A DNA stretch of 64,000 bases, taken from NCBI GenBank assembly GCA_028278555.1, contig JANQEA010000074.1, positions 39,263-103,262 of the forward strand. The letters run 5' to 3'. Origin of the DNA: Candidatus Bipolaricaulota bacterium. GTDB taxonomy: Bacteria > Bipolaricaulota > Bipolaricaulia > UBA7950 > UBA9294. Each line of letters opens with the position of its first letter. Position 1 is the stretch's first letter. This document shows, piece by piece, positions 8,086 through 17,089 of this stretch. The position numbers and the translations under genes were made by a program. The notes under the pieces were generated by a model. That model worked only from the letters and a program-made list of their open reading frames with translations. It did no database searches and was not told where the DNA came from.

Positions 8086-9049
8086 AGCGGACCCGTGGAT
8101 CGGCGAGTGCGTAGGCGAGGTCGGCCAACAGGTTGAACGTCAGGACCAAGAGCGAGATGAACATCAGCGAGACCATCGCGACGTTGAAGTCGTTCACCAG
8201 GATCGCGTCGAAGATTGCCCGACCCATCCCCGGCCAGTTGAAAACGGTCTCGGTCAGGATCGCTCCGGAGAAGAGGAGCGGGACGTTCAACCCGATCAGC
8301 GTGATCAGCGGGAGGATCGAGTTGCGGAGTGCGTGCCGGTAGAGGATCACCGGCTCGCTCAGTCCCTTGGCTCGGGCGGTGACGATGTAGTCGAGCTTGA
8401 TCACCTCGAGCATCGAGCTGCGCATGAACCGCGTCCATTGCGCCAGCTGGAGCGAGGAGAGCGCGATCACCGGGAGGATCAAGTGTCGGAGACGGTCGAC
8501 GAAGACCGGCCACGTCCCGACGACGCCCGGGCTCGCCAGGCCGCCAGCCGGGAGGAATCCGCGGAAGCGGACGGCGAAGACGTAGATCAGCATGATCCCG
8601 AACCAGAAAATCGGAATCGACACGCCGATGAAGTTGACGACGGTCACCGAGTAGTCGAAGACGGTGTGTTGACGTATCGCCGAGATCGCTCCGGCCGGGA
8701 CGGAGATGACGAACGCGAGAAGGAGCGAGAGCCCCGAGAGAAGGACCGTGTTCGGGAATCGATACCGGAAGATGTACGAGGCCGCCGGTCGGCCGAACTG
8801 TCGCGAGATCCCGAAGTCCCCGTGCAGGACGCGGCCGAGCCAGCGCCAGTACTGGACGTACCACGGCTTGTCGAGCCCGTAGAACTCGCGGAGTCGATCG
8901 TAGTCCTCCTGGGTGAATCCTGGATTGCCGCGGCGCATCTCGTCGATCGGGTCGCCTGGCTTCAGCGCGAGGAGTCCGAACAGGATCAGCGAGATGACGA
9001 GCAGGGTCGGGATCACCTGCAACAGGCGGCGGATCAGGTAGACGATCAT
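8078..9049 (-). CDS. Peptide ABC transporter permease, DppB/OppB type
   Basis: A 323-residue inner-membrane permease. It begins MIVYLIRRLLQVIPTLLVIS, the standard DppB start, continues with a periplasmic stretch including REFYGLDKPWYVQYWRWL and a GDFGIS motif, and has an EAA-type loop around EVIKLDYIVTARAKGLSE. It ends in LADLAYALADPRVRYE as the family does. It pairs with the DppC-type permease, with which it overlaps, and follows the substrate-binding gene on the same strand. No specificity can be read from permeases alone. Confidence 0.92.
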   Translation of the reverse strand: MIVYLIRRLLQVIPTLLVISLILFGLLALKPGDPIDEMRRGNPGFTQEDYDRLREFYGLDKPWYVQYWRWLGRVLHGDFGISRQFGRPAASYIFRYRFPNTVLLSGLSLLLAFVISVPAGAISAIRQHTVFDYSVTVVNFIGVSIPIFWFGIMLIYVFAVRFRGFLPAGGLASPGVVGTWPVFVDRLRHLILPVIALSSLQLAQWTRFMRSSMLEVIKLDYIVTARAKGLSEPVILYRHALRNSILPLITLIGLNVPLLFSGAILTETVFNWPGMGRAIFDAILVNDFNVAMVSLMFISLLVLTFNLLADLAYALADPRVRYE

Positions 9050-9070
9050 CGGAATCCCAGGTTACAGGCC

Positions 9071-9094
9071 GGGGGTGGGAACGAGCCCACCCCC
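9071..9094 (-). terminator. Intercistronic hairpin between substrate-binding gene and permease genes
   Basis: GGGGGTGGG and CCCACCCCC form a perfect 9-bp stem around a 6-base loop, in the gap between the end of the substrate-binding gene and dppB. There is no U-run, so it is more likely a partial terminator or mRNA-stabilising stem than a full stop. Confidence 0.55.
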
Positions 9095-9123
9095 AGCATT
9101 CAGGTCCGTCTCGTGCTCTGTCT

Positions 9124-10974
9124 TCAGCGGACGGCGATGGCGCCGTTCTGCTCCCAGCCCCATTCCCAAGTGTTCCAGAACTGCGTTCGTGCAGCCGCGG
9201 TTCCCTTGGTGTAGTTGACGAGGCCGATCGCCTTCGTCACGGTCTCAGATCGATCGTAGAGCGGGATCGTCGGCAGCTCTTCGTTGTAGATCACCTGCAT
9301 CTGCTTGACGATCGCGGATCGCTTCACGAGATCGAACTCCTGTAGCGCCTGCGCGCGGAGGCGGTCGAACTCCTCGTTGACCCAACCGGTGATGTTCACA
9401 CCGGCGTACGAATTGGCCGGTGTCGGAACGTTCTCGAGGGCGGCATCCACCGGATCCTCGAGCAGGTCGTTCGCCCACAGCTCATTCGACAGCGGGTCGG
9501 CGGGTGCTTGTCCCACCCCTCCGGCTTCGGCGTACTCGAACAGGCCTCGGAACGAGCAGTCGATGCCGTGGCTGATGTACTCGCTGGCAAAGACGACGCT
9601 TCCAGGCAGGTTCTCGACCTCGAGCTTGATGCCGACATCGGCGAAGAACTCCTGCAGGATCTCACCGGTCCGGACGCGGAAGTCGGCCGTGGTAGCGACC
9701 CAGTGCATCGCGAACTCGATCTCGCGGCCGTCATCCGTGACGCGTTCGAGCCATCCGTCGCCGTCGACATCCGACCAGCCGATCTCCGCGAGCAGCGCGG
9801 ATGCCGCTTCTGGGTTATACGGCCAGGGGTTCAGGGCGTCGTTGAAACCGATGTCACCGCCGACGAGGAACGAGTTGGACGGCGTCGCACCCGGGAAGAC
9901 GGTTGCAGCGAGGTCGCCTCGATCGATCGCTTGGATGATCGCCTGACGCGTTCGCTTGTCACCGAGCAGAAGATCGGCCGCCGCGCCGCACTCGGGGAAG
10001 AGGTTGACGTTCAGCTTCTCGATGAAGCCGGAAGGCGTCACCTCGACCGTGCCGCGATCGCCGAGCTGGGCGGCGAGGATCGTCGGATCCATCCCGGCCA
10101 GTCCGATGTCGTCCGAGGCATCGATCTCGCCGGCCAGAATGGCCGAGACGAGCGTCGGCTGCGAGACGATGAATCGGAAGGTGATCTCCTGGATGTAGTT
10201 CTCGGCCGGCCCCGGAGGATCGATGAAGAAATCGCCCCGGCGGCTGAACCGGATGAACTGGTTGATCTGCCACTCCTGGAAACGGAAGGCGCCGCTGCCG
10301 ACGACGATTCCCGTTCCGGTCGACGGCGGAGAGCCGAGGAACTGTCCTTCAATGATCTCGGTCGTGTTCTCCGGATTGGCGGCGATTGCGGCCATCACCG
10401 CGTCGTAGATCGGCTCCCAAACGTGCTTCGGCGCGATGTCGTAGAAACGGCAGAGTCCGATCGAACCGCCGACGTTCGCGTAGAAGAGGTTCGGGACCTT
10501 GTAGAAGATCCAGAACGACTTGCTGTCGACCTTTCGGACCTCTTCGACGAGGTTGGAGAACGCGCGCGTCGTCACCAGGATCTCCGGCGTGTTCTGAACC
10601 TTGAACGTGAAGATCGCGTCGTCGGAGGTGATCGGGCGTCCGTCGCTCCAGGTTGCGTCCTCGCGGATCGTCCAGAGAACCTCCTGCCTGACGATCTTCC
10701 CGTCGGCGTCACGGAAGAGCTTCAGACGGCCGTTCTCCTCGGTCGGAACCTCGGTCGCGAGTCCCGGCTGCAGGACGCCGTCCGAGTCGAAGTACGTCAG
10801 CCCGACGTTGAAGAGACCCATCGTATTCTCTTTGGTGTCCGCAGCCCCTTCCCACGGTAGAAGGTTCGACGGCTCTTGTGTACTGCCAATGACGAGCGTG
10901 TTCAGTGCCGGGCCGGCCCATGCTGCGACGGACAGGCACAGACAGAGCCCAACGACGATGCCCCATTTCCTCAT
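9124..10974 (-). CDS. Peptide ABC transporter substrate-binding protein (SBP family 5)
   Basis: A 616-residue secreted solute-binding protein of the DppA/OppA family. The N-terminus MRKWGIVVGLCLCLSVAAWAG is a signal peptide with cleavage probably after AWA. The body has the family pattern of early EPSNLLPW, VLWTIREDATWSDGRPITSDDAIFTF and GSGAFRFQEW segments. The ATG at 10974 is preceded by AAGGAGGTCACACC; an earlier in-frame ATG lacks a site. It lies first in the transporter operon behind a near-consensus promoter, and a hairpin follows it, allowing more binding protein than permease to be made. The ligand is probably peptides but may be another oligomeric solute. Confidence 0.92.
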   Translation of the reverse strand: MRKWGIVVGLCLCLSVAAWAGPALNTLVIGSTQEPSNLLPWEGAADTKENTMGLFNVGLTYFDSDGVLQPGLATEVPTEENGRLKLFRDADGKIVRQEVLWTIREDATWSDGRPITSDDAIFTFKVQNTPEILVTTRAFSNLVEEVRKVDSKSFWIFYKVPNLFYANVGGSIGLCRFYDIAPKHVWEPIYDAVMAAIAANPENTTEIIEGQFLGSPPSTGTGIVVGSGAFRFQEWQINQFIRFSRRGDFFIDPPGPAENYIQEITFRFIVSQPTLVSAILAGEIDASDDIGLAGMDPTILAAQLGDRGTVEVTPSGFIEKLNVNLFPECGAAADLLLGDKRTRQAIIQAIDRGDLAATVFPGATPSNSFLVGGDIGFNDALNPWPYNPEAASALLAEIGWSDVDGDGWLERVTDDGREIEFAMHWVATTADFRVRTGEILQEFFADVGIKLEVENLPGSVVFASEYISHGIDCSFRGLFEYAEAGGVGQAPADPLSNELWANDLLEDPVDAALENVPTPANSYAGVNITGWVNEEFDRLRAQALQEFDLVKRSAIVKQMQVIYNEELPTIPLYDRSETVTKAIGLVNYTKGTAAARTQFWNTWEWGWEQNGAIAVR

Positions 10975-11055
10975 GGTGTGACCTCCTTGGGAGCTTTGTG
11001 GCAGCTTGTGGAAAGGCCTGGGTGACTCGTCCCTGCTCCCATATCGGGACAATCC

Positions 11056-11084
11056 ACCCTAGCGATGCGCGAAAACGGTGTCAA
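11056..11084 (-). promoter_or_regulatory. Promoter of the peptide importer operon
   Basis: TTGACA (11084-11079) and TAGGGT (11061-11056) on the minus strand are separated by 17 bases, a consensus -35 with a fair -10. The untranslated leader would be about 75 bases. Confidence 0.68.
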
Positions 11085-11113
11085 CTTCCGAATGGTCCAG
11101 ACAGCTCGCCGGT

Positions 11114-11584
11114 CTACGGGACGCGCTTCGAGAAGCTAGCGATCTCCGGTTGGACGAGCTGCTCGTAGTCGGCGTAGGCGAGGCGGATCAACTCCGAGTG
11201 TGAGCCGGCGGAGAAGGCGATCTCGAGATCCTCGCTGAGCGCTTCGGAGCAGTAGACCGGCATGTCGTAAAGGTTTCCGAACGGCGGCATCGCGCCGACG
11301 TCGCACGCCGGGAAGAGATCCTTGAACTCGTCTTCGCAGGCAAGCTCGACCTGCTTAGCTCCTGCCGCCTCTCGAAGCCGATCGAAGTCGATCTGATGCG
11401 AGGCGGGGACGACGGCCATCGACATCTGCCCGTCGATCTTGACCATCACGGTCTTTGCCATCAGCTCGCCGGGGATGTGCGCGAGGGCCGCGACTTCCTG
11501 TGCGGTGTAGGCGGCGGAGTGCTGGATCGAGACAAACTTGATTCCGTTCTCGTCGAGGAACGTCTTCAGTTTCTGGATCGGCAT
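11114..11584 (-). CDS. YbaK/EbsC-type aminoacyl-tRNA deacylase
   Basis: A 156-residue protein of the YbaK/ProX editing family, which hydrolyses mischarged aminoacyl-tRNAs such as Cys-tRNA(Pro) or Ala-tRNA(Pro). Marks are the start LKTFLDENGIKFVSIQHS, the segment AALAHIPGELMAKTVMVKIDG containing the conserved lysine, and GAMPPFGNLYDMPVYCSEAL, whose G-x-(M/I)-(P/S)-P-x-G pattern is diagnostic. The ATG at 11584 follows AAGGAGG; the longer upstream reading frame has no site and odd composition. It stands alone, divergent from the glutamate-cyclase-like gene. Confidence 0.87.
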   Translation of the reverse strand: MPIQKLKTFLDENGIKFVSIQHSAAYTAQEVAALAHIPGELMAKTVMVKIDGQMSMAVVPASHQIDFDRLREAAGAKQVELACEDEFKDLFPACDVGAMPPFGNLYDMPVYCSEALSEDLEIAFSAGSHSELIRLAYADYEQLVQPEIASFSKRVP

Positions 11585-11723
11585 GTCAACCTCCTTTGAA
11601 GCGGTCCGAGTCGCCGAACTGCGTTCCACGATAGCGGTGGGAGTCCGGCCCGCCAACTCGATAGGCTCGCAGCCGCTTGCCGGAAAGTCATCGGCCTCCG
11701 ATGATTGCTCTCGAGGAGGCGGG

Positions 11724-12527
11724 ATGGAATCGAATCGAAGCGGCTGGAGTGCCAGCGAGGCGAGACAACGGATCCGGGCTGGCGAGTGGACCGGGCCGAC
11801 AGCCGGTCTCGCGGAAGGCTTCGTCCAGGCGAACCTCGTCGTTGTCCCTGGGGAGCTGGCGGAGGATTTCGAGCGGTTCTGCCGCGCGAATTCGAAAGCC
11901 CTTCCGCTTCTCGACATCACCGAGCCAGGCTCTGCGACGCCGGACCGCGCCGCCCCCGACGCCGACGTCCGCCTCGACATTCCGCGATATCACGTCTATC
12001 GCGACGGACGGCTCGACGAGACACCGACCGACATCATGACCCTCTGGCACGCCGACTTCGTCGCCTTTCTGATCGGATGTAGCTTCACGTTCGATGCGGT
12101 CCTCCGGGCGAACGGCATCCCGGTCCGCCACGTCGAACTCGGGCGGAACGTTCCGATGTACGTGTCGGATCGGCCGGCGATATCGGTCGGCCCGTTTTCC
12201 GGCCCGACCGTCGTCTCGATGCGTCCGATCCGCGCCGGCGACGCGGAGCGCGTTGTCGACCTGACCCGCAATCTTCCCCTCTGCCACGAAGAACCGATCC
12301 ACATCGGTTCTCCAGAGGGGCTGGGAATCTCCGATCTCGAGCGTCCAGACTACGGCGACCCTGTTCCGCTCGCCGACGGCGAGGTCCCTGCGTTCTGGGC
12401 GTGCGGTGTGACCGCTCAGGCGGCGGCTCGGCAGAGCCGCATCCGGCTGATGATCACCCACGCGCCGGGCCACATGTTCATCACCGATCGAAGGATCGAG
12501 GAACTCGGTCATCTCCGGATGGGGTGA
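11724..12527 (+). CDS. D-glutamate cyclase-like / UPF0317 putative hydro-lyase
   Basis: A 267-residue protein of the DUF1445/YcsI family, related to the D-glutamate cyclase domain that converts D-glutamate to 5-oxo-D-proline. Recognisable segments are IRAGEWTGPTAGLAEGFVQANLVV near the start, DIPRYHVYRDG, FLIGCSFTFDAVL, and near the end HAPGHMFITDRR, which ends family members. The length is standard. The ATG at 11724 follows GAGGAGGCGGG. Pathway context here is not informative. Family is secure; the reaction is by analogy only. Confidence 0.85.
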   Translation: MESNRSGWSASEARQRIRAGEWTGPTAGLAEGFVQANLVVVPGELAEDFERFCRANSKALPLLDITEPGSATPDRAAPDADVRLDIPRYHVYRDGRLDETPTDIMTLWHADFVAFLIGCSFTFDAVLRANGIPVRHVELGRNVPMYVSDRPAISVGPFSGPTVVSMRPIRAGDAERVVDLTRNLPLCHEEPIHIGSPEGLGISDLERPDYGDPVPLADGEVPAFWACGVTAQAAARQSRIRLMITHAPGHMFITDRRIEELGHLRMG

Positions 12528-12546
12528 GGTATCCGCCCCTGTTCGA

Positions 12547-12576
12547 TTGCCTGTAGATCTTCGCGGTACGTATACT
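12547..12576 (+). promoter_or_regulatory. Promoter of the Fe-S flavoprotein gene
   Basis: TTGCCT (12547-12552) and TATACT (12571-12576) are separated by 18 bases. The ATG at 12599 follows with a GAGGAGGG site, giving a short leader. Confidence 0.55.
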
Positions 12577-12598
12577 CCACGCCTGAGGAGGGAATCCG

Positions 12599-13165
12599 AT
12601 GAAAATCGTGACGATCTATGGCGGTCCGCGTCCGCAGGGGAACACGGCGGCCGTCCTCGGCTGGATCGAGGAAACACTCCGAGAAGAGGGTCACACGGTC
12701 GAACGATTCGACCTGAACGAACTCGACATCAAGGGCTGTCAGGGCTGCTACGCGTGCGCCGGCACACTGGATGCACCCGGCTGTGTCGTTCGGGATGATG
12801 CCCAGCGAATTCTCGGCGCGATGGTCGGTGCCGATGCGATCGCCTATGCATCTCCGTTGTACATGTGGGGCGTCTCCGGCCAGCTGAAGCTGATCCTCGA
12901 TCGGGGGATGTCCCTCGTCAAGGACTACATGGGGCCGAACTACACGTCGCTCGTCGGCGGGAAGAAGGCGACGCTCCTCGTCACGTGCATGGGGCCGATC
13001 GAGAACAACGCCGAGTGGGCGCGCGACCAATTCGTCCAGTACGCCGACTACGCGAAGCTCGACTTGATCGATCCCTGGATCCTCGCCGGTTGCTCGGAGC
13101 CGGACAAGCTCGACGACAGCGTGAAGGCGAAGGCCGCGGACCTCGCGGCGCAATTGGTCGGATAG
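12599..13165 (+). CDS. Iron-sulfur flavoprotein / NAD(P)H FMN reductase family protein
   Basis: A 188-residue flavodoxin-fold protein. The FMN phosphate loop is GGPRPQGNTA (8-17) and the second flavin contact is YASPLYMWGVSGQLKLILDR. Four cysteines at 47, 50, 53 and 62 form CxxCxxCx8C, the compact motif that binds a [4Fe-4S] cluster in archaeal and bacterial iron-sulfur flavoproteins. It would act as a cytosolic electron carrier or NAD(P)H-linked reductase. A paralog of identical length and cysteine spacing lies at 20264. It is preceded by its own promoter and faces the helicase gene tail to tail with a 3-base gap. Confidence 0.85.
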   Translation: MKIVTIYGGPRPQGNTAAVLGWIEETLREEGHTVERFDLNELDIKGCQGCYACAGTLDAPGCVVRDDAQRILGAMVGADAIAYASPLYMWGVSGQLKLILDRGMSLVKDYMGPNYTSLVGGKKATLLVTCMGPIENNAEWARDQFVQYADYAKLDLIDPWILAGCSEPDKLDDSVKAKAADLAAQLVG

Positions 13166-13168
13166 CGC

Positions 13169-15226
13169 TCAGACGTCGTAGGACTCCCACATTTGCCTGA
13201 CCCGTTCGGCGACGTCGAGTTCGATATCGAACGGCGGTTCGGCGCCGTCGGTCGGTGCGCCGGGCGACTCTCCGGCGCCGTTGACCTCCTCAAGAGTTCG
13301 GAGGACGTCGGCGGTGAGGAACCGACTCAGTTGGGTGTACGTGTGCCGATCGGACGGCGCGTACCACTTGTGGTAGTAGCGAAGCGGCCACGTGACGTAG
13401 AGGAAGTCCTTCGCGCGGGTCAGCGCAACGTACGTCAACCGACGTTCCTCCTCGATCTCTTCCTCCGAGCCGGTCGACAGGTCGGAGGGAAGGAATCCGT
13501 CGGCGGCATGGATCAGGTAGACGGCATCCCACTCGCACCCCTTCGCCGAGTGGATCGTCGAGAGGACGAGCCAATCCTCATCCTTCGTTGGAATGCCGGC
13601 GAGATCGGCCGTCGAGCTCGGCGGGTCGAGCTGGAGATCGACGAGGAACAGACGTCTTGACTCGTAGCCGGAGGCGATCTGCTCGAGGCTGATCAGGTCG
13701 CGCGTTCGAACGTAGGGGTTGTCGTAGACTTTCGGCAGGAGCGGGTCGTAGAAGGCCCGGATTCGCTCGATCTGCGCCGCCGGATTCTCGATTCCCATCG
13801 GCGCGACCTGCGCGATCGTCTCCGCCAGCGCCGAGAATGCCTCCTCCGCCGCCGGTGGGGGGCTGAACGAAGCGATCGACCGAGGATCGTTCCGATGATC
13901 CGCGACGTGATCGATGACCCGCGCCGCGGTCGACGGACCGATCCCGTCGAGCAGCTGAAGGACGCGAAACCAAGCGAGCTCGTCGCGCGGGTTCTCCAGC
14001 AGGCGAAGGAACGCGACCAGATCCTTGACGTGCGCCGCCTCAAGGAACCGGAGCCCACCGTACTTGTGGTACGGGATGTTCCGCCGCGTCAGCTCGACCT
14101 CGAGCGAGTCGGAGAGGTGCGCTGCACGGAAGAGGACGGCCTGCCGACGGAGGGGGATCCCCTGTTCGTAGTGGGTCAGGACTCGGTCGATGACGTACGC
14201 GTCCTGCTCGGTCTCGTCGGTGCAGGTGACGAGGCGCGGCATCTGCCCGACGTCCTTCTCCGACCAGAGGTCCTTGGTGTAGCGCTCGCGCGCCTGAGCG
14301 ATGACGCGGTTCGCCGTCTCGAGGATCGGAACGGTCGAGCGGTAGTTCTGCTCGAGGGTGACGATCGTCGTGCCTGGGAATTGCTTCGGGAAGTCGAGGA
14401 TGTTACGCACCGTCGCGCCGCGGAATCGATAGATGCTCTGCGCGTCGTCGCCGACGACCATGATGCTGTCGTTCCCGGTCCGCATTCCCCGTAGGATCTT
14501 CGCCTGGAGGGTGTTCGTGTCCTGATACTCGTCGACGAGAACGTGGTCGAAGAGTTTCGACAGCTCAGTCGCGGCCGACTCGCTCTCGACGAGAAGGCTC
14601 CAGTAGAGGAGGAGGTCGTCGAAGTCGAGAACGTTTCGCGCCTGCTTCCGCGCAACGTAGCGCTTGAATAGCTCGCGGAGTTCGTCGGCCCACTCGTCGC
14701 ACCATGGGTACTCGTGTGCGAGGACGTGCTCGAGGGATTCGGCGGTGTTGACGCAGCGCGAGTAGATCGCCAGGCAGGCCGCCTTCCGCGGGAATCGCTT
14801 CTCCTGTTTGTGCAGTCCGAGATCGTGGCGGATCAGGTTGATCAGATCCTCGGCGTCGCCTTGGTCGAGGACGGTGAAGTCCCGCTCGAGGCCGACCGCC
14901 TTCGCGTGCGTTCGGAGGAGCCGGTTCGCCGCCGAGTGGAACGTCCCACCCCAGACGCGGCCGGTCGTCGAGGTTCCGCGAGCGACGATGCTCCCCGCTC
15001 TCCGGAGCATCTCCTGCGCGGCACGGCGGGTGAACGTCAGCAGAAGGATCCGGCTTGGATCGACTCCGCGGGAGATCAGATAGGCGACGCGGTAGGCGAG
15101 CGTCTTCGTCTTTCCGGTCCCTGCCCCGGCGATGACGAGAAGCGGCCCGTCGGCGTGGGTCACCGCCTCGCGCTGCTGCGGATTCAGCTCATCGAGCCAT
15201 GGATAGGCCGCACCCCCCGGAGTCAT
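13169..15226 (-). CDS. UvrD/PcrA-like superfamily 1 DNA helicase
   Basis: A 685-residue ATP-dependent DNA helicase. The Q motif LNPQQREAV is followed by the Walker A GAGTGKT (about 34-40), ILLLTFTRRAA (motif Ia), the Walker B box VLVDEYQDTN (motif II), VVGDDAQSIYRFRGA (motif III), LEQNYRS (motif IV), LSTIHSAKGCEWDAVYLI (motif V) and RRLTYVALTRAK (motif VI). It acts in repair or replication restart. The ATG at 15226 is chosen by homology of the Q motif position; the long upstream frame is arginine-rich shadow sequence. It is divergent from the GrpB-like gene. Confidence 0.93.
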   Translation of the reverse strand: MTPGGAAYPWLDELNPQQREAVTHADGPLLVIAGAGTGKTKTLAYRVAYLISRGVDPSRILLLTFTRRAAQEMLRRAGSIVARGTSTTGRVWGGTFHSAANRLLRTHAKAVGLERDFTVLDQGDAEDLINLIRHDLGLHKQEKRFPRKAACLAIYSRCVNTAESLEHVLAHEYPWCDEWADELRELFKRYVARKQARNVLDFDDLLLYWSLLVESESAATELSKLFDHVLVDEYQDTNTLQAKILRGMRTGNDSIMVVGDDAQSIYRFRGATVRNILDFPKQFPGTTIVTLEQNYRSTVPILETANRVIAQARERYTKDLWSEKDVGQMPRLVTCTDETEQDAYVIDRVLTHYEQGIPLRRQAVLFRAAHLSDSLEVELTRRNIPYHKYGGLRFLEAAHVKDLVAFLRLLENPRDELAWFRVLQLLDGIGPSTAARVIDHVADHRNDPRSIASFSPPPAAEEAFSALAETIAQVAPMGIENPAAQIERIRAFYDPLLPKVYDNPYVRTRDLISLEQIASGYESRRLFLVDLQLDPPSSTADLAGIPTKDEDWLVLSTIHSAKGCEWDAVYLIHAADGFLPSDLSTGSEEEIEEERRLTYVALTRAKDFLYVTWPLRYYHKWYAPSDRHTYTQLSRFLTADVLRTLEEVNGAGESPGAPTDGAEPPFDIELDVAERVRQMWESYDV

Positions 15227-15333
15227 GAGCAGACGATAATCGAGCTGCCGCGAGCGCGCTATCCCGGGTGGTGGTTCCCGTGAGGGGACGGGCGTCCCCG
15301 TGCTATGATCGGGCCTGCAGATCGGAGGTCCGT

Positions 15334-15861
15334 GTGCGTGACATGAGCGTCGTCGACTACGATCCGGGCTGGCTGAAGGCCGCCGAGACCGAGATCGCCC
15401 TCCTCCGTGCGGTGCTCGGCGATCGGATCGTCCGCGCCCACCACATCGGAAGCACGGCCGTCCCGGGGCTCGCAGCGAAGCCGGTGATCGACATCTGTCT
15501 TGAGGTCCGGGGTCTCGAACGGCTCGATGATTGCGACGATGCGATGCGCGCGATCGGCTACGAGCCGCGCGGCGAATTCGGGATTCCCGGACGACGCTAC
15601 TACCCGAAGGGCGACGAGGTGAGGACACACCACGTCCACGCGTATATCGACGGGGACCCGCACATCGAGGCGCACCTCGCGTTCCGTGACTACCTACGGG
15701 CTCATCCCGACATCGCGGCCGACTACGCCCAGATCAAGCGGGAAGGCGCGAAGGAGTATCGGCACGATCCCGACGGATACTGCGCGTTCAAGGACCGCTT
15801 CGTTACGAAGACCGTCGCTGACGCACTCGCCTGGGCGCGCCGACGAGCCGGCGAATCCTAG
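15334..15861 (+). CDS. GrpB/UPF0157 family protein (nucleotidyltransferase-like fold)
   Basis: A 175-residue protein of the GrpB family, related in fold to nucleotidyltransferases and sometimes fused to dephospho-CoA kinase. Marks are VDYDPGWLKAAETEIALL, HHIGSTAVPGLAAKPVIDICLEV (the signature), RTHHVHAY and HLAFRDYLRAHP. Either GTG 15334 or ATG 15343 could start it; GTG 15334 sits 5 bases after GGAGG, which decides for it. Its stop overlaps the stop of the gene on the other strand at the palindrome CTAG. Precise activity in cells is unknown. Confidence 0.82.
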   Translation: MRDMSVVDYDPGWLKAAETEIALLRAVLGDRIVRAHHIGSTAVPGLAAKPVIDICLEVRGLERLDDCDDAMRAIGYEPRGEFGIPGRRYYPKGDEVRTHHVHAYIDGDPHIEAHLAFRDYLRAHPDIAADYAQIKREGAKEYRHDPDGYCAFKDRFVTKTVADALAWARRRAGES

Positions 15862-16487
15862 GACCGGCCCAACAAGAAGCCGAGAAGGAAGCCGGCCCCG
15901 AGGGTGACGAGCAGCGCCCAGGACAGGATCCGGGGACTCGGAGCGACGACGGGAGGATCGGCGTCGACGACGCGGAACGCGAAATCGTAGCTCTCCGCTG
16001 TTTCGTCTTCGGCGATCTCGATCGTCAGATGAAGGGTGAATTGGGCATCGGCCTCGGCTTCGATGACGCCGATCGACCAGCCGGACTCGGAGTACGAGAC
16101 GTGGCCGAGCGGGATCGCGACGATCTCCGCGGTCTGCCGGATCGAGATCTGTGTCGGGAGTCGTTGGAATGAGTCGGGGATGTCGCTCGCGACGGCGTCA
16201 CTCCGCTCGCCGCTCGGGAGGTCGAAGTACGAGTTCTCCCAGTCGATCGCAAGCGTGTTGCCCGTCGTGTTCGTGATCGAGAGGCGGAGTCCGACGAGCC
16301 CGGCTTCGCCGATCTCCGGCGCGAAGAAGGCGACGAACGCGTTCGTCCGATACTGGAGCGTTTCGCTCGCGCTCGGCGCGATCAGCTCGAGCGACTGGCC
16401 GATACAGCTCAGCGCGCAAACGGCCAACGTCAGAATGGCCGCACCAGCGCACGCGGTCAGCCGACTTCCATGGAGATCTCGCAACAT
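15858..16487 (-). CDS. Secreted, C-terminally membrane-anchored protein of unknown function
   Basis: A 209-residue protein I do not recognise. It has an N-terminal signal segment (LTACAGAAILTLAVCALSC), a beta-rich body with NTTGNTLAIDWENSYFDLPSGE, which resembles Ig-like or DUF4352-like extracellular domains, and a C-terminal membrane helix (WALLVTLGAGFLLGFLLGRS) that would tether it facing outward. The ATG at 16487 follows GGGAGGTGG. It has no operon partners: it ends on the stop of the convergent grpB-like gene and is divergent from a small membrane protein. Role unknown. Confidence 0.6.
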   Translation of the reverse strand: MLRDLHGSRLTACAGAAILTLAVCALSCIGQSLELIAPSASETLQYRTNAFVAFFAPEIGEAGLVGLRLSITNTTGNTLAIDWENSYFDLPSGERSDAVASDIPDSFQRLPTQISIRQTAEIVAIPLGHVSYSESGWSIGVIEAEADAQFTLHLTIEIAEDETAESYDFAFRVVDADPPVVAPSPRILSWALLVTLGAGFLLGFLLGRS

Positions 16488-16675
16488 GTCATCCACCTCC
16501 CGAGATCCGAGTCTATCGCCAAGGCGAGTTTCGAACCAACTCCGCCCGACCCGCGGCCGCATTTGAGGGGGTACGAGTGTCCCATCTGGGTGTGTGCGGT
16601 TTGCATGCGGTCCGCCGACGGGTGGGATACCATCATCGCCGTTTCGGGTTCAGACTGGGGTGAGTGAACGCATCG

Positions 16676-17050
16676 ATGAGGAATCCTGTAATCGCAATCC
16701 AAGACCGCTTTGCACACCACAACGCCTCGCGTGCATTCCGGTTCCTTTGCTGGATCACTCGCCCCGTCGCCCGCCTCTGGCGGATGGCCGAGGAACACGG
16801 TCTGAATCCATGGTTCTTCATCGCCATGTCGGTCCTCGGGTACGCGATCCAATCGATGGTCTATCTCCCGCCGTTCCAGACACAAGCCTGGCGGCTCGCG
16901 TTCCTGGTCCTCCTTCGGATCGTCGCCCTCGTCATCCCGACCTACATCTTGCTCAAAGGGAAGGGGATCGCCCGCGCATTCAACGGGTCGATCGCCGCGA
17001 TGTTCGTCGTGAACACGACGTGGCACGTCTGCTACTACGTCTACCTGTAG
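16676..17050 (+). CDS. Small integral membrane protein of unknown function
   Basis: A 124-residue protein with about three membrane segments (WFFIAMSVLGYAIQSMVYL, LAFLVLLRIVALVIPTYILL, and a C-terminal segment ending WHVCYYVYL). No family is recognised. The start is uncertain: GTG 16664 directly abuts GGGGTGA, while ATG 16676 lies 12 bases after it. An upstream TACCAT box (about 16626) may be its -10. It is followed 39 bases later by an MFS transporter gene on the same strand, so co-transcription is possible. Confidence 0.55.
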   Translation: MRNPVIAIQDRFAHHNASRAFRFLCWITRPVARLWRMAEEHGLNPWFFIAMSVLGYAIQSMVYLPPFQTQAWRLAFLVLLRIVALVIPTYILLKGKGIARAFNGSIAAMFVVNTTWHVCYYVYL

Positions 17051-17089
17051 GTCGCTCCCCGTGTTCGGGACATCGGTTCGCTTCGATGG

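Noticed and set aside
9508..10860. 450-codon plus-strand frame opposite the peptide-binding protein
   Set aside because: Antisense to a secure SBP family 5 gene; no ribosome binding site and low-complexity charged composition.
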